Assembly: GCF_964204645.1 (NCBI RefSeq)
Contig: NC_134030.1
Location: forward strand, 16,931,110-16,995,109
DNA length: 64,000 nucleotides
Source: Tubulanus polymorphus
Taxonomy: Eukaryota > Nemertea > Palaeonemertea > Tubulaniformes > Tubulanidae
Reading direction: 5' to 3'
The first letter of the stretch is position 1, and each line of letters starts with the position of its first letter. The position numbers and the translations under genes were made by a program. Below the pieces are notes generated by a model. That model did no database searches and was not told the origin of the DNA. It saw only the letters and a program-made list of their open reading frames with translations. This document shows, in pieces, positions 56,101-63,692 of the stretch.

Positions 56101-59100
56101 GTCAGTTTACTAATACCACCACCCAAGACACCCAGTTCTACACATCCTCTCTCGGCAGGGATTCGAACCTGATTGCATCGCTACACTCGGCCACGTCTCG
56201 AACCCCTGCCACTATAGACCCGGTGCGCAGGGACATGCGTAGCTTTGCCGCACGAAATCATGCGGCTGCATGTTGTTAAATAGCTGAGGTAAATTTCACG
56301 GAAGAACTATGAATGGGAAAACCCGGGCTGAAATAAAACGGGATATCTGATTTGCTAATAATTACATTATCTAAGCTGCGCACTCGGTCCGGTGTGGTAA
56401 GGTTTTGTACTGTGGCAATCTCGATGCCATCAGGTTTGAATCCCTGCCGGGGGAGGATGAGTTCTACAGTTCTGCAGTTACATTTTTCCTGACTTCAACT
56501 CACGTTTCAGTAAAATTACAATTATGTAGTTACTAATGACGACTTTCTCATTTTCAATGTCTTCAACGATTATTTATGATAAGTTACCTCATGATATTCT
56601 CGTCAAAAAATGTTCCCTGTACTGACATAATAGCTGAGTTGCTTGAGCTGACTGGCATCCGCCATAAATGACTTTGACAGTAGGCCCAGCCATCCCCTGG
56701 CACCACTTACACTGACCTACACACTTTGTTTTGAAATTGACTTAAAATAGCGAGAATGGCTGGGGGTATATTTGGTACATCAGCATGGTTTAGTATGTTA
56801 GGGAATACAATTTTTGGTTTGAAGAATGAGAACTTAAGCCATCGTCAAGTTGCAGTCATAAAGTCACGTGACAGGATCGGAAGATTTTTTTCAGATTGAG
56901 TGATACGCCTCAATAAAATAGGTCCACAGAAATTCGTTTGTCTTAAGAATATTATAATTGTCATGATATATAGATTTAAATCCTCTGCATAATATCGTTT
57001 TTTTAAATCATGCGTAATGAATGCGATTAAGCAGTGAAAACTAATCATTACATCTACTCACGCATAAATACACCCTCACGCATAAATACACCATCAATGC
57101 AGCGCCTGTAAGCCCCAGTACCCGTATGTACACCCATACACATGTTGATGCAGATAACAGCCTCCACTTCAAAAGTTACGAACAAAATATTAGAAATATA
57201 TGTGATCCGATTTACACCAAATAAACCTTTAAAGTAAGGTATTTAGCATCAATTGTTGTACCCAAAATTCCAGATTGATACACTACAAGTTTTTCGAGAA
57301 AGCGAATTTTTTATTGTAAACCAATGTTGATTGACACGCAGGCTCAGCTGTACGCCTTATTTTATCGATGACGTCAGATGTAAGCAATAACATTACCACA
57401 GGTGCAATGCAAACAGTAAAAATATTGAATTTTTTTTTAACAAACTTCTCTAACGGAATATTTATTTCTTTTCATAATTTGTCTTTCTTTTATGTGATTA
57501 AAGATTTATACTTCAGACTTAGCTTCTTCGAACCTCAGGACTTTGAAGTCCTATTGTCACAAATGCAAATTTAGCTTTACTAGCAACGCCCTTCTCATTC
57601 TCGATGACCCCTTGGTAAAGCTGTGAAATATTTTTGACTCGTAATATAGTGTAAAGTTTTTATTCAGGAATTGATGAGCAGTAAGGAGCAGGCGACCAGT
57701 GTAACAGTTCAATTACAGAATGTACGCACAGAAAATGAGTTACTGAAAAGTATTGAACAGCGTCTCTCCGAAGAGAAACAGACAATGATGAGGGAACACC
57801 AGACGCAGAATATTCTACTCACAAATTTACAGACTATTCAGGTTTGCTATTCTTTTAGATTTTTTGGGTCGTGAATTTTTGGTCTATGAAGAGTGACTAT
57901 TTGCTTTTCACAAAATTTTAAGTCCTGCCGATCTTGAAAGGGTTTAAAGGACAAAAGCTATATTGCATGAATAAAAATATTCAAGTAAAAATATTTGGCA
58001 TTCTGAAATTTATTTTTGGCGCACCAATGCTTATTTTGATGACTTGAACAGATTAACTAGTATTGCGTAATGTATAATAAACATCAGCCAACAGGTTGAT
58101 GCTGTTTGTGTCGGATGTATAAAAACGCCATCCAACATTGGGATATGGCTTTCAGCAGTGACCCTGTCTCTACATGGGTATCGTCTAGGGAACTTAAGCG
58201 CGTTGTGCTTGGTAATTGGTGCTTGGTTCACCTGCTGATAGTAGGCGATGATATGCCACTGAGCTCAGGAGCAGGAAAAAACATCTGTCCGTTTCAGGAG
58301 GTCTCTGACCTGGAAAACTTATAGCATCTTACAAACAGGGAAAACTCGGGAAATTTGACAAGTTTTATTAAAGACCTGGGAAATGGAATTTGGGTAATAT
58401 TTTTTATCATGTGTACATTTATCAATATGTGATTCATAAAAAAATGAATGAATTGTAACATTTAACCCTAGCTATTCCTTTTATTTACCTAGGAAAATTT
58501 ATGTCATTGTATGTATTGATTAACTCAGAAAGATGGGCGAAAAGAGGCCATACTGCTTGAATTAAAACATGGCAGTTGCGCATTTAAAAAAATTGAATGA
58601 ATTATGTTTGATTTTATTTTTGCAGAATAATTTAGAACGTCAAGAATTCGAAACGAAAACTCATAAGAATAAGCAAATTGAAACTCTCGAAAAAGAGGTC
58701 ATGATTTTGCGAAGAAAAGTTGCGACAACTGAAGGCAAGGAGGATGGCCTTGTCAAACAGTTAACGGTTAGTTAGATGATAATCTGAAATTCCTGCACGC
58801 TGAATATGAAAAATGAATTCCAAAATGTTTCCATGAGCTAATAGTTTATCCAAATATTTTGTCCTCTTCAGGAATACTGCGAATGTATAGTAAAGTTCTT
58901 TATAGAAAATCTGTCAGAATAAAAATGTCTGAAATGTTTTCTGGAGCTAATACAGTTCATTCCACGTTTCGACTATTCTAATACAGTCTACCCTCGCTAA
59001 ACCCAATTTTGGGACGAGGTATATTTTAGCGTATAATCGAGTTAGGCATATAACTGAATTCAACCTGATAGAAAAAATTAAAAACTCTAAGTTAGTTTAC

Positions 59101-61572
59101 ACATCCTTTTGTAAAATCATTGGCGAATAATGGCGGGAATATACTATGGAAAAAGCGATATTGGAACTAAGATTCCGTGGTGGCTAAAACAACTTTTGGT
59201 TGTCTTCTGAGTTTTGTTTTTTCGTTTTGCCTCTCAGGGTCAATTGGAAGTCGCACAAAAAAATTATAATGAGGAACGAGAGAAATATATCAAAATTCGA
59301 GATGAATTGTCGGATTCTTATGCGCAACTTCACATCGTCAAACAAGAGGTAAGAGAGAAAAACCACGATTGTAGGGTAGGGGAAATCACCTGAATTAGCA
59401 AAGCTGCCAACCCTCCTCCTGCCAATTTCATTGTTTATCCTGCTGTCCAGGGAAGCATTAAATGTCATGGATTTTTAAACAATTAGCTTTTGTAACGGAA
59501 AATGACATGGTTTCTATCAATTTCTATGTTTTCAATTGAAAGTTGGCTCTTTTTGGCTTGCAGTTAGGGGGATAAGTAATCAATATATTACATTGCGAGT
59601 GTACATAATAAGGCAAGGGTTCACTGTGGCACTAGCAGTCAGTACTCTAGGCATGATATAATATGGCAAGTGATCACTGTGGAGCTAGGAGTCAGTACTA
59701 AATTTTCCCATGCATTGAGTTAGATTTCCTGTCCGAAACTTTTATTCATGATGCAGCTCTCTTCACCTGGGCACAAGATAAGTGCTTGATTTTAAGTTAA
59801 AAGCTAAAATGCTGAAATTTTTGGATGTCCCTGATAATCGATGGCTGTCCCAAAAATGGGGATATCTGTCCCTCAAAACAATTTTCAGGGGTTGGCAGCT
59901 CTGAATTAGTATTCATTTATTCGTGCCATCATTGCCACTAACTACGAGTTATCTCGTTATGGGTCAGCAGTGTCTCGATAAACCCCTATAAAAGTTGTTT
60001 CGATTGTTTTTGAATGGATAAAGGGAGGATATATTGTCGTGAAAAGGTTTTTCTTGTCGGGCAAATGTCTTGAAAGTGCTTCTCAAAATGGCCTTGAATT
60101 TTGGATGGCCTTGATGCTATGAACCCTGATGATTGCCACTACCAGTTACCGTATTTTCCGGCTAATAAGCCGATTTTCTAGCCTAAGACTTTAACCCCAA
60201 AATATCATGATCGGCTTATTGAACGGATACAATCTGACCTAAATAAGTTCTTTCTGAACTATGTCACTCTAATGCTCCTGAAGATCATCACAATCAATAA
60301 GAGTGTTCCATATTTATTTGAGGTCATTATTTACTACCAATAATTTACTACCATTATTTACTACCAATAATAATAACTATTTTGTTACTTTGTTTCTTTC
60401 ATCATGCCGCGTGATTAGTACATTTGTATATACGCGCATCAGCTGTCAGCTGCGCGCGTGTACGAATATTGGTTACAAAATATTGTTCTGTTCGTTAGTA
60501 ATTACCTGAGCGAGTCTATATATAGTAGAGGGACTCAGCAATGATCGTACTCTCACAGCACTCTCACACATTGGCAGGCGTGTATTGTCAGCCTTATACA
60601 TCGTCAATTAAGACCAAACTAATTGACAAATCAGTGAATTAAAATCTCCTGATGAAGGGCCTCGGCTTATTGGGCGAAGCATTAAGAAATCCTTGTATTT
60701 AAGGTTAAAAAACTGCCCTCGGCTTATTGGCGGAGTCGGCTTAATCGCCGGAAAATACGGTATCTCATAGTTCCGGTTTAGCCATCATATCTCACAGTTC
60801 CAGTTATTCCATCATTGCCACTGGAAGTTATCTTATAGTCACATTTCCACCACCATTGCTACTACAAGATTATTTCTTAATCATGGTTCTCCCATCATTG
60901 CCACCATTATGAGTTATTTCAATTATTGGAGTTATGGATATCGAGAAAATTTGATTTCTTCAAAAAAAAATTAAGTGTCTTTCTTTCCAACGCCTAGTGC
61001 ACTGATCTGAGAGCAAAATTGGAGGCGGCTGAAAACCGTTTGAAAAACATGGCCAAAACTTCAACAACCTCCGTGTGGAAATCACATTTGACAACCTCTG
61101 CAACGACCTCAGCAGATGGAGATACGACTAGTCGAACGGATGATTTGTCTGATGTCGTGAAAGACTTGAAAGCACAACTCGGCCAATCATCACTTGAGGT
61201 TAAAAGTAAGTCTTGTGTGAAATTTTTCGACAGAAATCATCTAGACATTTTCTTTCTATGAGATAAAGTGCCAGGGCCAGTTGTTCAAAAGTTTGTTAGA
61301 GTTAACCGGTGGATAGTTGACATAGTGACAATTAAAAGATCTTTGTTACTATGATGTTTATGATGAATATCATAGTAACACATTATCCACCAGTTATCTT
61401 GAACAATCTTTCGAGCAACTGCAGCTCTGAGCTGTGCGAAGGCTGAAATGATTTTGATTTTTGATTCGTTGTTGTAGGTTTGAAGGAACAGTTAGAACAA
61501 TCTAAACGACATGCAAGTCAATATAAGGGAATCGCTGACAGTATAGAGCAGAAACTAAAAGAACAGAATGAG
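32019..61572 (+). CDS. TPR: TPR, nucleoprotein of the nuclear-pore basket (5' half, exons 1-24)
   Basis: TPR forms the filaments of the nuclear basket and acts in mRNA export and spindle checkpoint anchoring. The 24 exons found by splice signals and phase are listed separately. They give 3015 bases (1005 codons) with no stop, and the gene continues beyond 64000. The product is almost wholly heptad coiled coil. Recognisable TPR landmarks appear in order: EQKFFDLEKLL (exon 2), LERQEFETKT-type segment (exon 21), ELEHANHLLGAARRRG then SPTAAATSKLLKSGMTLT (exons 10-11), KAPIIKKQREDYD (12), MKELEEARGGHV and SSSHVISEHLVTFRSI (14), VVRQRDMYRVLLAQTT (16), VSTPAP (17), NILLTNLQTIQ (20). The N-terminus before EQKFF is short (43 residues), so an upstream exon is possible. 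Introns hold most of the mobile DNA. Confidence 0.95.
32146..33391 (+). other. TPR intron 1
   Basis: No gene, recognisable element or hairpin stood out. One short open frame, 32858-33121, has no coding signature. Confidence 0.5.
33392..33496 (+). CDS. TPR: TPR exon 2 (43-77)
   Basis: TTTTTCAG acceptor, CTAG|GTATGA donor. EQKFFDLEKLL ... LKEQLKQL is coiled coil matching the conserved TPR N-terminal segment. Confidence 0.9.
33617..33690 (+). CDS. TPR: TPR exon 3 (78-102)
   Basis: CTTTTCAG acceptor, CTT|GTAAGC donor; DEKHSQSTQKLSELQTEHEK coiled coil. Confidence 0.88.
34005..34101 (+). CDS. TPR: TPR exon 4 (103-134)
   Basis: TTTTTTTCAG acceptor, ACCT|GTAAGT donor, phase 1 out; SQLEIGKNHLEDEKSEMNLA coiled coil. 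Confidence 0.9.
34263..35735 (+). mobile_element. Helentron/pearl-like non-autonomous element, copy a
   Basis: It begins like the other copies (GGCCACTTGAGAC..GTCTCAGCGGGCTA) and ends CCACTTCCCAAGTGG hairpin, then TCCCTGGACCCCTAG and TT. The core has about six tandem ~155-bp units, each with AAAGTTGTAGCTCATGAC and ATATGG(C/T)CACCAGGGGGC (34872, 35027, 35182 and so on). No coding capacity. CTAG after a 3' hairpin and a tandem core are features of Helentron-associated elements and of bivalve pearl elements; the assignment is by pattern. Confidence 0.7.
35736..36689 (+). other. Rest of TPR intron 4
   Basis: No gene or clear repeat found; a C-run with CACA (35938-35950) is low complexity. Confidence 0.4.
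36690..36793 (+). CDS. TPR: TPR exon 5 (135-169)
   Basis: GTTGCAG acceptor, AAG|GTATGA donor. WKEMSEKIAEANKTKYEVLA coiled coil. The donor is followed within 7 bases by a mobile element. Confidence 0.9.
36801..37844 (+). mobile_element. Hairpin-ended element, TPR intron 5 copy
   Basis: It begins ATAGCTGCATAGTAGCGATA and ends GGGTTTCTGCGAAAGCAGC, AAAAACCCTAA. Both ends match the element at 434-937 in structure, and the last ~60 bases (TATAATAATAATTATCAACA) also match in sequence. It starts only 7 bases after the exon 5 splice donor. No transposase is visible. Confidence 0.65.
38106..38739 (+). mobile_element. Helentron/pearl-like element, copy b
   Basis: Left end AGCCCACTTGGGACATACGT then CCCAGC; right end hairpin CCACTTCCCAAGTGG and GGACCCCTAG. 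It has almost no tandem core (a single GGGGGCGTTGAA step), so it is a deletion form. Confidence 0.7.
38990..39103 (+). CDS. TPR: TPR exon 6 (170-207)
   Basis: TTTTTTCAG acceptor, ATG|GTATGA donor. ESLNKWLQDELDKKSDQLQE matches the conserved LN-WL-EL segment of TPR. Confidence 0.92.
39361..39660 (+). mobile_element. tRNA-derived SINE
   Basis: The head looks like tRNA: A box GTGTGGCCGAATGGTTAGGC, then GTGGGCTTCCCAATCGGG and B box GTGTTCGAACCCC. The body ends with GTGCTATATAAAAGTCGAG and an (ATT)n tail. RNA polymerase III would start near 39365. It sits inside TPR intron 6, sense orientation. It is not a functional tRNA because there is no 3' acceptor pairing. Confidence 0.85.
39661..41220 (+). 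other. Rest of TPR intron 6
   Basis: Opposed frames around 40489-40850 show no family signature. No repeat recognised. Confidence 0.4.
41221..41364 (+). CDS. TPR: TPR exon 7 (208-255)
   Basis: TTGTTTTAG acceptor, CAG|GTATGA donor; EEEIAALRDASESLRKTNAA coiled coil. Confidence 0.9.
41365..42052 (+). other. TPR intron 7
   Basis: It contains GGGTTCGAATCCTGGTGCGA at ~41704, which looks like a tRNA B box, and facing AACCTCT/AGAGGTT words, so a diverged SINE or small inverted-repeat element is likely. Nothing coding. Confidence 0.4.
42053..42221 (+). CDS. TPR: TPR exon 8 (256-311)
   Basis: TTTTTGTAG acceptor, ACAG|GTAATG donor; NNELSAKEKLVKLYKESAQE matches the FHNEL-KLSNLYK segment of TPR. Confidence 0.92.
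42596..42664 (+). CDS. TPR: TPR exon 9 (312-334)
   Basis: ATTTAAG acceptor (weak pyrimidine tract), AAAG|GTAAGA donor, phases fit both neighbours; EKQRVEEVTELTSEISVK. Confidence 0.8.
42802..43337. mobile_element. Small inverted-repeat DNA element (pogo/Tc1-like ends)
   Basis: Left CCACTGTCGACCTCGCTTAA and right, inverted, CCACAGTCAACCTCGCTTAA, with CGAATTAGG words inside both arms. No transposase. A TA duplication is not clear. TPR intron 9. Confidence 0.65.
43524..43595 (+). CDS. TPR: TPR exon 10 (335-358)
   Basis: GATTTTCAG acceptor, AGAG|GTAACC donor; ELEHANHLLGAARRRG is a TPR signature. Confidence 0.93.
43935..44029 (+). CDS. TPR: TPR exon 11 (359-390)
   Basis: TGTAATAG acceptor, CAG|GTATTT donor; LSPTAAATSKLLKSGMTLTQ is a TPR signature between coiled coils. 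Confidence 0.93.
45004..45040. repeat. 13-bp perfect hairpin in TPR intron 11
   Basis: GTGATCTGTGTGC, 11-base loop, GCACACAGATCAC, about 140 bases before the exon 12 acceptor. It could present a stable RNA stem. The rest of intron 11 (44030-45183) shows only a CG-rich patch with GCGCGGTTGCGCCACCGCGC at ~44472. Confidence 0.6.
45184..45381 (+). CDS. TPR: TPR exon 12 (391-456)
   Basis: The acceptor is GGTTTTAG|ATTTAC; a second AG 9 bases later would put TGA first, so the upstream one is used. Donor TTG|GTAAGT. YSEYVQTTELL and KAPIIKKQREDYD are conserved in TPR. A Kolobok transposon starts 30 bases into the next intron. Confidence 0.93.
46004..47989 (+). CDS. Kolobok-type (Mutator-like fold) transposase
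   Basis: An intact, intronless 661-residue frame. A basic N-terminus and low-complexity PSTSGG repeats are followed by a zinc knuckle C-x2-C-x4-H-x4-C (C130 to C143). The DDE core follows: INIDVSYDGTWMKRGHQSN (D275/D279), VLIGDGDANV (D376/D378), then EECINHISKRM (E400/E401 with the C-x2-H motif C402/H405). The C-terminus is helical with KRNESLHS-like residues (NRNESLHSVVW). This core is the one labelled Mutator-like transposase in many invertebrate proteins; with TTAA duplications it points to Kolobok. ATG context ACAATGG. It may be active. The last 189 codons lie in the first 703-bp repeat unit. Confidence 0.9.
   Translation: MGRATKFASKHKFGSKSKKKSETRGRKRKIENVVGEILIQVDEAAVSINEAVPSTRGGTNEPVPSTSGGTPVIQDPVPKISASKKKLNLYKDIRPIDDEDDCDREPAVATGSFLLLHTDSLDKLVAPLKCPSCSQTGHLKSDCTGTRMGLSNRVKIICENDWHDASFVVSSTWSSPRDMTAADVTARAPFEINKRAVLAIKEIGHGCSALNKVTEILGVNGGLHHKTYSKYNKEIHLSVVYTHGVQNMADTHAIICKAYEELDPDNRDEDIINIDVSYDGTWMKRGHQSNIGIGFVIDTLTGLVIDFHVMSKFCLECSVVGEKLRGEEKEAWYALHKDNCDCNYTGSSNYMEVEAAEILWARSMNHGFRYTVLIGDGDANVISKLNALKPYGNDIIIKKEECINHISKRMFNGLKVVVRDAKVAGSRQNPLSGRGKMTNARMLKWGQYYRNAITNGETVEEMQNGVWAILLHASSTFDDPHHDRCGVWCYHKIAEAENISPETVFNRVKHDPILTREVAGYFVPLFRRLTDETLLNRCLRKTTSNRNESLHSVVWRHLPKTSFCSYKTVETGAMMAVSKFNKGNNSVGDIMESMYLTPTVQMNKLLERLDTRRIKMAERAEKGSTKEARINKKLRKATVEHQQHEEEGDSYAPGLETVADL
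47421..50232 (+). repeat. Four tandem 703-bp copies of the transposon 3' end
   Basis: Units start at 47421, 48124, 48827 and 49530 with CATCATCCACGTTTGATGAT, and the array ends exactly at 50232. Each holds the last 189 transposase codons, stop, 3' region and the subterminal GCCGTTTTG repeat. Units 2-4 therefore show 215-codon frames (48045-48692, 48748-49395, 49451-50098) that are 3'-UTR plus transposase C-terminus and are unlikely to be expressed. Units differ at single bases: GTGTC/GTGTT, GGTAAC/GGTTAC, CCACAG/CCAGAG. Confidence 0.95.
50233..50682 (+). other. Kolobok 3' distal non-coding region
   Basis: Single-copy sequence after the array, ending in the right terminal repeat. No gene. 50687-51033 (rest of TPR intron 12) is also empty of recognisable features. 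Confidence 0.6.
51034..51141 (+). CDS. TPR: TPR exon 13 (457-492)
   Basis: ATTTTTCAG acceptor, CAG|GTAACA donor; HLQRETQRAKQQTLDLGQQ coiled coil. Confidence 0.9.
51500..51735 (+). CDS. TPR: TPR exon 14 (493-570)
   Basis: TGACATAG acceptor, GATAA|GTAAGT donor, phase 2; KILMKELEEARGGHV and SSSHVISEHLVTFRSIAELQ are among the strongest TPR matches. Confidence 0.95.
52164..52248 (+). CDS. TPR: TPR exon 15 (571-599)
   Basis: TTTGTTTAG acceptor, ATG|GTCAGT donor; NLQEKLEEAVKELEMMKDTK. Confidence 0.9.
52337..52402 (+). CDS. TPR: TPR exon 16 (600-621)
   Basis: TATTCCAG acceptor, CAG|GTAATT donor; VVRQRDMYRVLLAQTT is a TPR signature. Confidence 0.94.
52610..52809 (+). CDS. TPR: TPR exon 17 (622-687)
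   Basis: GTTTTCAG acceptor, GAGAA|GTGAGT donor, phase 2. A Ser/Pro/Thr-rich linker (VSTPAPSRLRSQASPILSPT) breaks the coiled coil as in other TPR proteins, then ALKEFQEEFNTYRKDRADNE. Confidence 0.93.
52810..54145 (+). other. TPR intron 17
   Basis: No gene, element end or strong hairpin recognised; several short frames without family signature. Confidence 0.4.
54146..54224 (+). CDS. TPR: TPR exon 18 (688-714)
   Basis: AATTTGCAG acceptor, AAG|GTATCC donor; SINKQNDELSALRVRNAQLS. Confidence 0.9.
55068..55945 (+). mobile_element. Helentron/pearl-like element, copy c (5'-truncated)
   Basis: It starts within the shared body (AAGATGGCCGTCCTATGACC), has about four tandem ~155-bp units (CACCAGGGGGCG at ~55429, 55584, 55736; CACCAGGTGGCG at 55858) and ends with hairpin CCACTTCCCAAGTGG and GGACCCCTAG at 55945. 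The TPR exon 19 acceptor AG follows 11 bases later. Confidence 0.75.
55957..56100 (+). CDS. TPR: TPR exon 19 (715-762)
   Basis: TTTTATTTCAG acceptor directly abuts a mobile-element end at 55945. Donor CAG|GTCAGT. LDFANERNAILKTNIENYKK matches the TPR LDFASKRYEML segment. Confidence 0.93.
56101..57667 (+). repeat. TPR intron 19 with two opposed tRNA-like SINE heads
   Basis: Near 56115-56205 on the - strand: GTGGCCGAGTGTAGCGATGC, CAGGTTCGAATCCCTGCCGA. Near 56375-56470 on the + strand: GTGTGGTAAGG, CGATGCCATCAGGTTTGAAT, CCCTGCCGG. Both have A- and B-box-like words and the same TAGAACT tail word, so they look like related SINE fragments facing each other. CTCACGCATAAATACACC is repeated at ~57057-57090. 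No gene. Confidence 0.5.
57668..57841 (+). CDS. TPR: TPR exon 20 (763-820)
   Basis: TTATTCAG acceptor, CAG|GTTTGC donor (non-consensus +3/+4). RLSEEKQTMMREHQTQNILL then TNLQTIQ is highly conserved in TPR. Confidence 0.94.
57842..58625 (+). other. TPR intron 20
   Basis: Overlapping frames near 58031-58324 lack any signature; nothing else recognised. Confidence 0.4.
58626..58766 (+). CDS. TPR: TPR exon 21 (821-867)
   Basis: TTTTTGCAG acceptor, ACG|GTTAGT donor; NNLERQEFETKTHKNKQIET coiled coil. Confidence 0.92.
59238..59348 (+). CDS. TPR: TPR exon 22 (868-904)
   Basis: CCTCTCAG acceptor, GAG|GTAAGA donor; EVAQKNYNEEREKYIKIRDE coiled coil. Confidence 0.9.
59349..60148 (+). other. First part of TPR intron 22
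   Basis: A degenerate ~60-base direct repeat, GGCAAG(G/T)G(T/A)TCACTGTGG..CTAG.AGTCAGTACT, lies at ~59612-59700. Nothing coding. Confidence 0.4.
60149..60760. mobile_element. Inverted-repeat DNA element with TA duplication
   Basis: Left CCGTATTTTCCGGCTAATAA then GCCGA; right inverted CCGTATTTTCCGGCGATTAA then GCCGA. TA flanks both ends (60147-60148, 60761-60762). TCGGCTTATT words recur inside. TA suits the Tc1/mariner-pogo group. No transposase. Confidence 0.8.
60998..61205 (+). CDS. TPR: TPR exon 23 (905-973)
   Basis: AACGCCTAG acceptor, AAAA|GTAAGT donor. A Thr/Ser-rich stretch (KTSTTSVWKSHLTTSATTSA) is followed by DDLSDVVKDLKAQLGQSSLE, aligned with the TPR DVDDLVSQLR region. Confidence 0.92.
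61278..61421. mobile_element. 144-bp foldback MITE
   Basis: The left arm CAGTTGTTCAAAAGTTTGTT ... CCGGTGGATA faces CAGTTGCTCGAAAGATTGTT ... CTGGTGGATA in reverse, leaving a short centre that is itself partly palindromic (GTTACTATGAT/ATCATAGTAAC). In TPR intron 23. Confidence 0.7.
61478..61572 (+). CDS. TPR: TPR exon 24 (974-1005), last in window
   Basis: GTTGTAG acceptor, GAG|GTAGTG donor; LKEQLEQSKRHASQYKGIAD. No further exon found before 64000. Confidence 0.9.
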
Positions 61573-62430
61573 GTAGTGTATCTCAACTCCTTAACTTCTG
61601 TCCATTCAACTGACCCCTGAATGATACCAGTTCCACAGTTATGGGTTTGAGTTAACTGTTAAGCGTAAGTTTAAGTCAGTTCATTTTTAGTGCATTAACT
61701 CTTGAGTCAAATCTTAACTCGTTCTGTGGAAGTGAGTCAAATTGCATGAAAAAGTATTTTAAGTCAACTTTTTCCCCTATTTCCAGTCTCTGATGCTTAA
61801 AGAGTCAATTTAATTTGTCTATTTCGTTAGCTTTAGTTGTCGCAAGAACACATGTCCTAATTATGTTCGTGCTTCTCATACATGTCACTGAGGCCGCTGC
61901 CATGTGGTGTATATATCTATTCACTATTGCTAGCTACGTACATGTATATGAGCGTAGCCCGCATGTGGCCTCATTTAAGTTTTCCAAGAAACTGCAAATG
62001 ATTCTAGCCACTCCTCACATGACAAGACTGCTGGTATAGGCAATGGTAACCACTGAACTGCAGGCGTGAATATGTTTGATCTTTAAAATAATGAGTATGA
62101 AATCTTGATGAATTATAAGGGCTTAGACTAGCCTAGGCCCTATAGGTACAGCTAGCAGTTGGCCTTAAGGTTCAGTTTATGAACAGCTTCAAAACACACA
62201 TGTTCGATCATGGATTGGATGTGAAGCTTATTCCCCAGAGATTGCATGGTCAACTTAATCGGCCTATGTCATGTGTATTTCCTTCAGGATACATTACGTG
62301 GGGCACATTTTAGAAGCTACCTTTGTTTGGGAACTATACCGCTAAACATTTTTTGGAGTACCCCCTACCGTATGGTGGCGCCGCCACGAGCGACTTGACT
62401 CCAAGCGCCGCCATATTTGGTGGGGTTTTT
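61573..62430 (+). other. TPR intron 24, proximal part
   Basis: At 61622-61735, CAGTTCCACAGTT and TTAACTC words reappear facing GTTCTGTGGAA, a probable small inverted-repeat element like that at 6765-6950. No gene. Confidence 0.5.
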
Positions 62431-63692
62431 AGCCCACTTGGGACTTTAGTCCCAGCGGGCTATTGCGTTCACTTATCGTACGTCCGTCCGTCCGTCCGTT
62501 CGTTCGTCCGCTTTTGTACGTTCGTCCTTTTGAAGACGCTTCAAGGTAACGTCTTGATATTTGGGTTACACGTGTATCTATCCTAGACACATCTTCAGCC
62601 CAAAAACTGGCCCTGTCAGAATCAAGATGGCTGACTGGCAGCCATTGTTGTTCGCCAAAATCCGCACTTTTTACACATTTTTGAACTTTTTGAGGGAAAT
62701 TTTGAAGACGCTTCGATCAATTACCTTGATCTTTCGGATATATATGAATCCCCCCAGGGCGCATCACCATAAGAAAAATTGGGTCGATCGGACTCAAGAT
62801 GGCCGTCCTATGACCTTTTTAGTGCCCAAAAATGTTAATTTTTGCCCGAATTCTGAGTCCTGTAGCTTCCTACTGGTTTACCATTTCTCATTGCAATTTG
62901 TGATGGGTATTCTTTGGAAAGGGATGTTTTATACCTCAGACAGGTATTTTTCATCAGCCAATTATGACCCAATTGGCGGCCATCTTGGTGTCACCAGTAC
63001 TCATTCGTAAGTGGGAAAAAGTTTTTCCACATTATATTGATACCTAAGCGTATTTTGCTACCACAATCAATTAGAAAGTTGTAGCTCATAACGTGATCTA
63101 TGATTGTGGTGAGTTTCAAGGTAATTGGATTTCGTATATGGCCACCAGGGGGCGTTGAATAATACAATATCGTAGCATTTCTTTATTATATTCGTACCTA
63201 TGCATATTTTGTAACCACAATCAATTGGAAAGTTGTAGCTCATGACATCATCTATGATTGTTGTGAGTTTTAAGGACATTAGTTTTTCTATATGGTCACC
63301 AGGGGGCGTTGAATAGTAGAATAACTTAGTATTTCCTTATTATGTTGGTACCTAGGCATATTTTGTTACCATGATCAATTGCAAAGTTGTAGTTCATGAC
63401 ATGTTCTATGATTGTGGTGAGTTTCGAGGTCATTGGGTTTTGAATATGGTCACCAGGGGGCGTTGAATAGTAGAATGACTTAGTATTTCCATATTAAATT
63501 GGTAACGAGGCATATTTTGTTATCACAATCAATTACAAAATTGTAGCTGCTGACATGTTCTAGGATTTTGGTGAGTTTCAAGGTCGTTGGTTTTTGTAAA
63601 TGGTCACCAGGGGGCGTTGAATATTAAAATTGTTAGATTGTTGAGCATTTGAAACCATTTCCCAAGTGGGCATGGTGTCCCTGGACCCCTAG
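62431..63692 (+). mobile_element. Helentron/pearl-like element, copy d (full-length)
   Basis: Left end AGCCCACTTGGGACTTTAGT then CCCAGCGGGCTATTG and a (CCGT)n run. The shared body is AAGATGGCCGTCCTATGACC. Four ~155-bp core units follow (CACCAGGGGGCG at ~63145, 63298, 63452, 63607), then the 3' hairpin and GGACCCCTAG. It is the most complete of the four copies, all in + orientation. Confidence 0.75.
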